A model generated the notes under the pieces. It saw only the letters and a list, made by a program, of their open reading frames with translations, did not search any database and was not told the origin of the DNA. DNA of 51,863 bases from Hymenobacter montanus (GTDB lineage: Bacteria; Bacteroidota; Bacteroidia; Cytophagales; Hymenobacteraceae), in assembly GCF_014699115.1 (NCBI RefSeq), contig NZ_JACXAD010000033.1, positions 1-51,863 on the forward strand. The letters are read 5' to 3'. The translations under genes were made by a program, and so were the position numbers. This document shows, piece after piece, positions 8,921 through 16,189 of the stretch; the stretch's first letter is position 1; every line of letters begins with the position of its first letter.

Positions 8921-9200
8921 TCAAGTTGCGACCTAGCCTGGTAGCGGCAGTAGGTTGGTAGTAGTTCAAAGAGACCCTGCGGTTGAGAGCCGCGTCGCGG
9001 TCGTACCCGGTAGGGCGGAAGGTTGGTAGTAATTGAAATAGGCCCTGTGGTTCAGAGCCGCGTAGCGGTGACACATTTGGCGGTTGGCGTTGGCCTGTCA
9101 CCGCGACGCGGCTCTCGTTTGGCCCGGGTTGCCATTTTCTACCAACCTCCCGCCCTACCGGGTACGACCGCGACGCGGCTAGTCCGCAACTTGGGTTACG
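8921..9200. repeat. Nested inverted-repeat element (interspersed repeat cluster)
   Basis: This block is built from pairs of inverted copies. The segment 8988-9029 (starts AGCCGCGTCGCGGTCG, ends GGTTGGTAG) is repeated in reverse complement at 9139-9180 with one mismatch in 42. Inside it, 9054-9073 and 9096-9115 are another inverted pair with one mismatch in 20. Outside it, CAAGTTGCG near 8932 pairs with CGCAACTTG near 9185. Related words (CCCTACCGGRTACGAC) recur at 35053-35067. It is non-coding and probably a composite palindromic repeat. The adjoining 8494-8920 holds no gene I can support. Confidence 0.75.
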
Positions 9201-9267
9201 TAAATAAATCAGGCGACGCAGCTTTCTCGATTTTTGGGACTAAATTTTAAAATACCAGAGCATCTCT

Positions 9268-9651
9268 TTAGCGTTTTGGCTTTATCCAGTTAATAAACCC
9301 TTCGGCAGCGTCTTTGACTCTGGGAGCCAACTCATTTAAGCCCTCAGCTAATTCATTTAATAAGATCATGCACATAATAAGGTACATTAAAAAAAGGGTG
9401 ACGCAAAGAATAAGAAATGCGTTTAGGTAGAAAACCCAACGAGTTTTAATCCGCCTATACATTCGATATATCAGGAAGAATGCAAACGTAGGCGGAATAC
9501 TTAATACAAGGCTAAAGTGAACGAAAGTATGTTTTAGCGAAGTGGGATCAATGTCAGGATAATCTGATATTTCAAGTCCAATGGTAACACCTACACAAAA
9601 TAATATAAATACAATTATTACCTTACAAAACAGGTTGAATATATTCTTCAT
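9268..9651 (-). CDS. Small AT-rich integral membrane protein
   Basis: A 127-residue product of unknown function. Hydrophobic segments lie at about residues 8-27 (KVIIVFILFCVGVTIGL), 46-64 and 75-98, suggesting three membrane spans. A basic loop (YRRIKTR) follows the second span and a charged C-terminal tail (KDAAEGFINWIKPKR) follows the third. Base composition and codon use are clearly more AT-rich than the surrounding genes, suggesting recent acquisition. No family is recognised. It stands alone, downstream (on its strand) of a decayed duplicate gene. Confidence 0.6.
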   Translation of the reverse strand: MKNIFNLFCKVIIVFILFCVGVTIGLEISDYPDIDPTSLKHTFVHFSLVLSIPPTFAFFLIYRMYRRIKTRWVFYLNAFLILCVTLFLMYLIMCMILLNELAEGLNELAPRVKDAAEGFINWIKPKR

Positions 9652-9747
9652 GATTATTTCTTTTACTGTCGTTTTTCCAGGCTGAAGTTTCTCCTTGCGC
9701 CATTTAGTTACTGCTGGCCAGAACTGAGATGACTTAAACTGCTCCCT

Positions 9748-10070
9748 TACGACTTATAGCACTACCCCATCGTATGCATAGGTACGACGTAGGTAGCTAC
9801 TTCCCTGAGCCAGAGCGAGGCTTTGTGAGGGGCGGCAAGCGGAGCAGCCATAGCCGGAGCGAGCGGTTGGGCTCTTCACCTATCTAAAAATGTTCTCAGG
9901 CTCACCACTGGCAGGCGCTAGTATTAGGGGCTCGCTCATTTGATCTCCACCGCCACTATTTGCGCCGGGCTTTTTCAGGCGGGCTGGATTAGTAATGCTC
10001 AGGGTGGGCAACCAAAAACAGTAGTTCAGCGCTGATTTTGGTGATAAAAATCGGGGAAGGAATCAGCCAC
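9748..10070 (-). pseudogene. Decayed duplicate of the 281-aa membrane protein gene
   Basis: Read on the minus strand from a GTG at 10070, the frame begins MADSFPDFYHQ, identical to the start of the intact gene at 11572-12417, then hits a stop after 14 codons. Further stretches remain alignable. The region around 9990-10020 matches the intact gene's AEL...HPEHYQP segment. The region 9750-9870 matches the intact gene around 12034-12155, including the ACTxCCxCATCGTA word and the (G)CAAGCGGAGCAG region. Upstream bases 10071-10160 are also conserved with 12418-12510. Internal stops, deletions and frameshifts make it non-functional. Confidence 0.75.
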
Positions 10071-10185
10071 AGCACTCGGTCGGGGTGAAAGAGCAGAGGC
10101 GGCAGCAAGATGGCTAATGCCGCCCAATCAACCGCGCCTAATCCCTACCGCCCTAGGCCACTCAAGGGCCCACCCTCCGCAGGGC

Positions 10186-11055
10186 TTACGCATGGGTTTT
10201 TAAGCCAATCAGGGCCAGGGGGCCGGCCACTAGCAGGCCGGTTGCCAGGCCACCCAGATGAGCCGCGTTATCGATATTTCCAGTTACGCCCGCCAACAGG
10301 TTGCTCAGTACCAGATACAGTACCAGGCCGAGCATGGCCCGGCGGTCAGACTTGTCGAGCACCAGCTTCTTGCCAATCAGCAGGGTCAGCAGTAGGCCGT
10401 AGAGGCCAAAGATGGCCCCGCTGGCTCCCACTGAGTTGATGCCGGCAGTGTGCCACCACAGGCTGGCGAGCCCGCCACCCACGCCACAGGCCAGGTACAC
10501 CAGCACGAGGCGCCCGGGTCCCACCCGGTCTTCGACCAGGAGGCCCAGCAGCCACAGCGAAAACATGTTCAGGAGCAAGTGCGAGAGGCCCGCGTGTATG
10601 AATAAGCAGCTGAATAGGCGCCACGGCTGCCCGGGCAGCGTGAGCCCCGACACGTTGGAGCCCCAAAGCATGAGCTGGTGGCCCGTGGGCTCGGCAACCG
10701 ACACACCACTCAGCACCATCAGCCCGAACACCAGCAGGTTGAGGTCGAGCAGCAACGGGGTGGCCAGGAAGCGGCGCGAAGGAATAAACAAGCCCCGCAT
10801 CAACGCCCCAATGAGCTCCGGCCACGTTTCGGCAGACGCGGTGGGAACGGGCACGTGCTGGGGCGGGGCCTCGGGCAGCAGGCCCCGGCGCTTCAGCTCA
10901 GCTACGGCGGCGGCCCCCACGGCTGGTGGGTAACGGGCCGCGTTTTGGGCCATATACAGCAGCTCGGCTTCGGGCTTCTGAGCGAAGAGCTGGGCGGCCA
11001 GGGCAGCCGTGGAACCGGGCTCCGGGGTTGCGTTATTAGGGGCGGGTGCGTCCAT
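10186..11055 (-). CDS. Rhomboid family intramembrane serine protease
   Basis: A 289-residue polytopic membrane protein. Residues 100-285 form the rhomboid core, with WRLFSCLFIHAGLSHLLLN (HxxxN at His159/Asn163), the serine motif GASGA (Ser212) and the catalytic His266 in NAAHLGG. The dyad is intact, so proteolytic activity within the membrane is expected; the substrate is unknown. Residues 1-60 form an extra cytoplasmic segment (KPEAELLYMAQNAARYPP ... AELKRRGLLP) that resembles the N-terminus of the neighbouring 281-aa protein. The gene lies between that intact gene and its decayed copy, all on the minus strand. Confidence 0.93.
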   Translation of the reverse strand: MDAPAPNNATPEPGSTAALAAQLFAQKPEAELLYMAQNAARYPPAVGAAAVAELKRRGLLPEAPPQHVPVPTASAETWPELIGALMRGLFIPSRRFLATPLLLDLNLLVFGLMVLSGVSVAEPTGHQLMLWGSNVSGLTLPGQPWRLFSCLFIHAGLSHLLLNMFSLWLLGLLVEDRVGPGRLVLVYLACGVGGGLASLWWHTAGINSVGASGAIFGLYGLLLTLLIGKKLVLDKSDRRAMLGLVLYLVLSNLLAGVTGNIDNAAHLGGLATGLLVAGPLALIGLKTHA

Positions 11056-11237
11056 ACGAGCTGCTGGCGCAAGGAGTGCGCCAGCCTGACCAACCGGCCA
11101 CTTTGCCAGTTGTTGGAAGGTCGACTAGTCGCTTTCCCTCGGCAGAGGAGGTAACAGCAGGTCAGCGCTAAGGCGCGGCAATTGGAATCGTTCAATGACC
11201 CGATGGTGAGTGATTTAGCCCTCATGGGCCATTGTCT

Positions 11238-11341
11238 AAGAGGTTGTTTGAGTGAATAAAAACGGTCCTGCTTCGACCAGCGGACGCCAGATAGAGCAGG
11301 GCGTTCAAAAGTGATTTTCACTGATTCAAACAGCCTCTAAG
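11238..11341. repeat. MITE-like interspersed repeat with imperfect terminal inverted repeats
   Basis: About 104 bp bounded by AGAGGTTGTTTGA on the left and the complementary TCAAACAGCCTCT on the right. Its centre (11269-11300) is a 32-base segment present in exact reverse complement at 26652-26683. No coding capacity is evident. It lies in the 11056-11571 intergenic region, which otherwise shows no gene. Confidence 0.7.
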
Positions 11342-11571
11342 GATTTCCGCCTCCTCCATTTTCGCTAGCCTGAGTGAAAAGTAGCTGTTTCCAAGAGTAT
11401 TCCGACTGTTTAGGCAGTCCTGCCGGGCGTAGCGGCGCGCGTACGGGTGTTGGCCGGCATCAACAGACCAGAGGCTGCGCCCAGCGCGCCGGCCTTGTAC
11501 CCTAACGGTCCATACCCGCTAAGCAAGACTGTTGCTTCTCTCGTCTGAAAGAGGTTCTTCTCCTTCTCTCT

Positions 11572-12417
11572 TTACAAACGGATGTGGCGCACCATTGGCT
11601 TGTAAGGCCGGCCGGTAACCGGCGACTTGGGCAGCAGCCCCGACAGTAAGTCACTCACGTCGGCGGCGCGCCGGCGGGTTTTGTCGTTTTCGTAGGCCTG
11701 CGGGTTGTTGGCGACCAGAAGCAAATCGGCCAGCCCTTCCTGCTGCTGCTGGGCCACGCGCATCATCAAATCGAGGTGGTCAGCCATGGCGGGGCCGAAC
11801 TTGTAGCTATATACCGTAGCCTTGTTCCACTGCCGCCACGTGGCACCCACGGCTTCCACGTGGCCTGGCAGCGCCGCGTTGGGCTGGCCCTTGCGGGCCT
11901 CCTCGAGCACGTACTCGGTCTGGGTTTCGGCAGCCCAGAAGCGTTTGACGAGCTCGCGGTACTGGTGCAGGGGCTGGTGGGCCTGGGTAGCGGCGGCCCG
12001 CTCGGCGGCGGGGACGCGCCGGAGCTGCTGCTCCACGACCTTCGCCACTACTCCATCGTAGTTCGGCACGACGGAGGTAACCACTTCTGTGAGCCGAGGC
12101 GGCCCTTTGCGAGGGGCAGCCAGCGGAGCAGGCGGGGCCGGAGCATTCGGGCCCTTCACCCAGTACCCTATGCCCAGCCCCACCACCAGCAGGGCGGCTA
12201 CTATCAGCAGAGTCGGACTGATTGTTCTGGCCGCCCGCTCATCGACAGCGGGTGGGGCCGCGGGGCTGGCGGGGGCCGGCAGGGGCACTCCGCGCCGCCC
12301 CAATTCGCGCCGGGCCTCGTCAATCAGGCTGGGCTGATAATGCTCGGGGTGGGCAACCAAAAACAGCAGCTCGGCGTCGGTTTTTTGGTGATAAAAATCG
12401 GGGAAGGAATCAGCCAC
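11572..12417 (-). CDS. Membrane-anchored hypothetical protein with rhomboid-neighbour N-terminal domain
   Basis: A 281-residue product starting at a GTG (12417). Residues 1-45 (QKTDAELLFLVAHPEHYQP ... ARRELGRRG) resemble the N-terminal segment of the adjacent rhomboid protease. A Pro/Ala-rich linker and one membrane span (about 65-88, ISPTLLIVAALLVVGLGIGYW) follow. The remaining roughly 190 residues are predicted extracytoplasmic and mainly helical, with no family I recognise. A TAATTTTG sequence (minus strand, 12534-12527) matches the Bacteroidota -7 box. The gene exists in a second, decayed copy at 9748-10070. A shared role with the rhomboid is possible but unproven. Confidence 0.75.
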   Translation of the reverse strand: MADSFPDFYHQKTDAELLFLVAHPEHYQPSLIDEARRELGRRGVPLPAPASPAAPPAVDERAARTISPTLLIVAALLVVGLGIGYWVKGPNAPAPPAPLAAPRKGPPRLTEVVTSVVPNYDGVVAKVVEQQLRRVPAAERAAATQAHQPLHQYRELVKRFWAAETQTEYVLEEARKGQPNAALPGHVEAVGATWRQWNKATVYSYKFGPAMADHLDLMMRVAQQQQEGLADLLLVANNPQAYENDKTRRRAADVSDLLSGLLPKSPVTGRPYKPMVRHIRL

Positions 12418-12526
12418 AGCAGTTGGTTGGAGGTGAAAGAGCGGAAGTAGGCAGGAAGATGGCTAACGCCGCGCAATCAGCCGCACCCAACCCCCACGCT
12501 AGCCAGCCGTACACCTTTCCACGAGC

Positions 12527-12534
12527 CAAAATTA
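12527..12534 (-). promoter_or_regulatory. Candidate Bacteroidota -7 promoter box (TAnnTTTG)
   Basis: Minus-strand TAATTTTG fits the TAnnTTTG consensus and lies about 110 bases upstream of the GTG of the 281-aa gene. A well-spaced -33 TTG is not evident, so this is a candidate only. Confidence 0.3.
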
Positions 12535-12570
12535 GGCTTCTATCCTTCAACTTCCTTCTTTTCCAACCCG

Positions 12571-12837
12571 ATGTCCAGCCCCCAGCAGAACTCCGACAAA
12601 CCACGTCCCGACCAGGCCAGCACTGGCGGACTCACCCCATCGCAGCACGCGGACCCTGACCAGCAGGCCCGTGGCAACCCCGAAGCCGGCACCACGGCCG
12701 ATGGCGCCATGCCCGAAAGCACCCAGGAAAACATGGGCGACGGGGCCGGTATCCGCGGCGAGTACGGTAACGCCAGCCAAACCAACGGCCTCGAAGGCGG
12801 CCCCAACCAGACCGACACCGAGCTAACAGGCTCGTGA
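12571..12837 (+). CDS. Small disordered hydrophilic protein (88 aa)
   Basis: The product is dominated by Gly, Gln, Asn, Asp, Pro, Thr and Ser (MSSPQQNSDKPRPDQAST ... ENMGDGAGIRGEYGNASQT), with almost no hydrophobic or aromatic residues. It should be intrinsically disordered and soluble, reminiscent of stress-related small proteins, but no family is assigned. The ATG at 12571 is the first in frame. It is divergent from the 281-aa membrane protein gene, with a 153-bp shared upstream region. The biased but coherent composition argues that it is a real gene rather than an antisense frame. Confidence 0.55.
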   Translation: MSSPQQNSDKPRPDQASTGGLTPSQHADPDQQARGNPEAGTTADGAMPESTQENMGDGAGIRGEYGNASQTNGLEGGPNQTDTELTGS

Positions 12838-12936
12838 GCAATAGGGACGTATAGTCTTTAGACGCGCGTGATGAGCGCGACGAGTATCCGGCTTTACGTG
12901 GTCCGGACCACCGCTAGGTATTTGTGCCTCCCCTAG

Positions 12937-13110
12937 TTGAACTTAGTGCCCGCGCTTGACTGGCCCACTGACCTCACTGAGCAGGTAAAGCAAACGCTGT
13001 CGGGGGTAGCGGAGCAGATAAGCGCGTACTTCCCAGCGTGGGGGTCAGGGTCGCCTGCTACAGTGGTACTCGGCGGCCCTGATGGCTTTTTATTGGCAAG
13101 TACACCCTGA
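12937..13110 (+). other. Possible short coding frame or gene remnant
   Basis: A 57-codon frame from a TTG reads plausibly as protein (LDWPTDLTEQVKQTLSG ... ATVVLGGPDGFLLASTP). It has no recognised family, no ATG and no clear promoter. It may be a remnant of a larger gene. The rest of 12838-13260 shows nothing I can assign. Confidence 0.2.
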
Positions 13111-13260
13111 TATACATACTAGCTAGCGTAAGGCGTTTTAGCCGGGTTCCTACACGCTTCCCCACTGCTGCAGGAGCCCGCCCAAAAGGCAGCCGAGATA
13201 AACAGCCACGTAGACAGGCATTTCATGATGTTATGATACATAATATCAAATTGATTTAAG

Positions 13261-13633
13261 ATGGAAGACAGCGCTGTTTTTGATAATTTAATTAATAATT
13301 ACTTTTTAACCTTTTCAACCAAAGGCAACAAATTCAATAATTATAAATTATTTTCAAGCGAGAGAAAAGATAAAGTCATCGATTTTATTACCGTAGAAAA
13401 TTATTATCAAATAGAGGACAATAGGTTTATATGGAGAAAGAAAAAAATATAAATTCATCGGAAAAATAACTACAATTAATAAAATTGAACTAATAAACAT
13501 TATTAATAACATTGATTCTGAATGGCATAGAAATTATTTTTTCATGCCTTACAATAATACTTCAACTCTTATATTCATAAATGAAGAAGGTAGTTTTTAT
13601 GTAGTTGAAGCAAAATACTTCAACACGCTGTAA
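13261..13633 (+). pseudogene. AT-rich orphan gene interrupted by a frameshift in an A7 run
   Basis: An ATG at 13261 opens a 63-codon frame (MEDSAVFDNLINNYF ... NRFIWRKKKI) that stops at 13450-13452. Shifting by one base inside the A7 run at 13441-13447 restores a continuous frame to TAA at 13631-13633. The downstream part reads KFIGKITTINKIEL ... EWHRNYFFMPYNN ... STLIFINEEGSFYVVEA. The combined product would be about 123 residues. Very AT-rich composition contrasts sharply with the genome around it. It could be a true pseudogene, a slippage-expressed gene or a sequencing error in the homopolymer. Function unknown. Confidence 0.55.
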
Positions 13634-14019
13634 AATCTCCCAATCCATGGCTGAATAAAAGGCTGTCAAAAATGAGCCTTGGCAACAAGGTTCCACAGCG
13701 TCGGACTCTGGAACAATCAATTATCACCTGCCCGACGGGCCAGGTTCTCACCTTTGCCCGTTAAGTGCGGCGCTAACGATGCCCACGCCCGGTGTCTGAT
13801 TTCGGCCAACATGTTCATGAACGTGAAGCCAAGGATCTTACAACACAGGAGGAGGTTAGGAAATAGAAAGAAGAAAGTGGCGCCGAGCTTCAGGATACCT
13901 GAGCGTCGGCACCTCCATGCCTATCATAATTCAACCTTCCTGGCACCTTTCGAGGCCAGGTGTGAGTACCACTTGTTGCGCCCGCAGCACGCGGTAAAGA
14001 CTGTGCGGTACCCTGGGCT
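13634..14019. other. Intergenic region, no gene recognised
   Basis: This stretch lies between the AT-rich orphan and the GHL10 gene. A short frame near 13672 (MSLGNKVPQRRTLEQ ... TCPTGQVLTFAR) is too small to support. The promoter of the GHL10 gene should lie near the right end but no consensus box is clear. Confidence 0.3.
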
Positions 14020-15879
14020 ATGCCATATTCTCGTAATTTGCAGCACTTAATCGTGTTGTTCATTTTATTGATGCTTCGTTTGTTCGCCCAGGGCCGCTTT
14101 CTTTTTTTGCTACTGATTATTGGCGGGCGCGGTATCCTGGCGCCAACGCAAGCCCAAACCACGGCCGACTCCACACCGCCCCCCAAGCACGAACTGCGGG
14201 GCATGTGGATTGCCACCGTCGAGAACATCGACTGGCCCAACAAGCGGGGGGCGCCCCCTGAACAGTACCGGGCCGAGTACCAACGCCTGCTCAATGCTGG
14301 GCAGCGCGTCGGCATCAACGCTGTATTCGTGCAAATCAGGCCGGCTTCCGATGCGTTTTACAAGTCTGACTTAGAGCCGTGGAGCAAGTGGCTGACCGGT
14401 ACCCAGGGGCGCGCTCCGGCCAATGACGACGACCCCCTGCCCTTCCTCATTACCGAGGCCCACCGGCGCGGCATGGAGTTTCACGCCTGGTTCAACCCTT
14501 ACCGCGCGTCCATGGATTCGGCCACCCACCGCCTGGCGCCCAACCACCCCTACCGCCAACACCCGGAGTGGTTTCTGCGCTACGCCGGGAAGTTGCTCTA
14601 CAACCCCGGCCGGCCCGAAGTGCGGGCCCATATCACCCGGGTGATTCTCGACGTGGTGCGGCGCTATGACATCGACGCCGTGCACTTCGACGATTATTTC
14701 TACCCCTACCCGGAGCCCGGCCACGTACTTCACGACGAGGCCACCTTTCGGGACTTTAACCCCGACAGCATCGCGGACCTGGCTGACTGGCGGCGCCACA
14801 ACGTGAATGTGCTCATTCACGACCTGCACGACAGCATCCGGCTGGCTAAGCGCTGGGTGAAATTCGGCATTTCGCCGTTTGGGGTGTGGATGAATAAATC
14901 AGCCAACCCACTGGGCTCCGACACCCGCGCCGGGCAGCCCTCCTACTCGAACCTGTACGCCGACTCGCGGCTGTGGCTCGAAAAAGGCTGGATCGACTAC
15001 ATCGTACCCCAGCTCTACTGGAGCACCAACTTCCGCCTCGTGCCCTACCCCGTGCTGCTGGAATGGTGGACTCGCAACCACTTCGACCGCCACCTCTACA
15101 TCGGCCACGGCACTTATCGGATGCTGGAAAGCACCCGCTCCGATACCACCTGGCGCAACCCGCGTGAGCTGCCGCGCCAGATTCGCCTCAACCGCTCGTT
15201 CGACGAGGAAGTGGGCGGCAGCGTGTTCTTTTCGGCCAAATCGTTGGTCGCGAACCCGCTGCACACTACCGATTCGCTCCGCCAAGACCTGTTTCGCTAC
15301 CCAGCGCTGGTGCCCGCCATGCCCTGGCTCGACGCCGTGCCTCCGCTGCCCGTGGCCAACCTAACCCTGCGCCGCCTCCAGCACTCCGTAACGCTGAGCT
15401 GGCAGTCGGGCCCACCCGCGGCCGACGGCGACGCGGCTACCTACTACGTGCTCTACCGCTTCGAAGCCAACGAGCGGTCGACTCCCGACGACCCGCGCCG
15501 CATTCTGGCCCTGCCCCGGCCCGCGCCCGGCTTCCCCGCCACGTACGTCGACACTACGGCCGTGCCCGGCCAATCCTACGCCTACTACGTAACGGCCGTC
15601 GACCGCCTGCACAACGAGAGCCGGCCCATGCGCGTCATCACCACCGGCGAAAAAACTACTGAGTTGGTGCTGGGTCAGGCGCCAGCCGGTAACTCGTCGT
15701 CCGACGGCTCGTCGACCGTGGCCGCGGGGCCGGGGGCCAGCCCCACCCTACCCCGCATTGTGTTTCGCCCCAACAGTGGGGATGAAGGTTCCGGACCCTC
15801 AACGCCTTTCACAAAAGTCAAATCCAAGGAGAAGCCCAAGCGGCGCGGTTTTTTTGCCCGCCTGTTTGGCTGGCTCTAG
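14020..15879 (+). CDS. Secreted GHL10 (DUF187-type) glycoside hydrolase-like protein with Fn3-like domain
   Basis: A 619-residue protein. An N-terminal hydrophobic signal ends near APTQAQ; an alternative start is the ATG at 14071. The main domain (about 60-390) shows family features: LRGMWIATVENIDWPN, VQIRPASDAFY, HAWFNPYRAS, VHFDDYFYPYP and FGISPFGVW. This is the family-10-like glycosyl hydrolase (YngK/DUF187) TIM barrel. A fibronectin type III-like domain follows (about 440-545, VANLTLRRLQHSVTLSW ... YYVTAVD). The tail is low-complexity and basic (KVKSKEKPKRRG). Relatives are thought to act on bacterial cell-wall or other surface glycans; the exact substrate is unknown. It is likely periplasmic or outer-membrane. 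A trehalase gene follows on the same strand after 265 bp. Confidence 0.88.
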   Translation: MPYSRNLQHLIVLFILLMLRLFAQGRFLFLLLIIGGRGILAPTQAQTTADSTPPPKHELRGMWIATVENIDWPNKRGAPPEQYRAEYQRLLNAGQRVGINAVFVQIRPASDAFYKSDLEPWSKWLTGTQGRAPANDDDPLPFLITEAHRRGMEFHAWFNPYRASMDSATHRLAPNHPYRQHPEWFLRYAGKLLYNPGRPEVRAHITRVILDVVRRYDIDAVHFDDYFYPYPEPGHVLHDEATFRDFNPDSIADLADWRRHNVNVLIHDLHDSIRLAKRWVKFGISPFGVWMNKSANPLGSDTRAGQPSYSNLYADSRLWLEKGWIDYIVPQLYWSTNFRLVPYPVLLEWWTRNHFDRHLYIGHGTYRMLESTRSDTTWRNPRELPRQIRLNRSFDEEVGGSVFFSAKSLVANPLHTTDSLRQDLFRYPALVPAMPWLDAVPPLPVANLTLRRLQHSVTLSWQSGPPAADGDAATYYVLYRFEANERSTPDDPRRILALPRPAPGFPATYVDTTAVPGQSYAYYVTAVDRLHNESRPMRVITTGEKTTELVLGQAPAGNSSSDGSSTVAAGPGASPTLPRIVFRPNSGDEGSGPSTPFTKVKSKEKPKRRGFFARLFGWL

Positions 15880-16189
15880 CTGGTAGGTTGAGGGTGGGCA
15901 GCTAAGTACTCGCCTGAAAATATCCATGTCATACCGAGCGCAACCAAGGTATCTGACCAGCCACAGTAATTGCTACCTGCTATTACCATTGAAGCCGAGC
16001 CTCCACCCAGCGAGGTTGTCAGGCGGTGGGGCTTAGGTTGGAACTGACGAGCCTAGCAATCAAGCGTGCATTGAGCAGAAAAGAATACTTTTAGGCGGAG
16101 TTTATCCTCTTCCAAACATTTAGCGCGACTACTGCTTCCGTACCATGTCCGCGCTGGCAGCACCTCACCACCTTCTACCTCAATTATTC

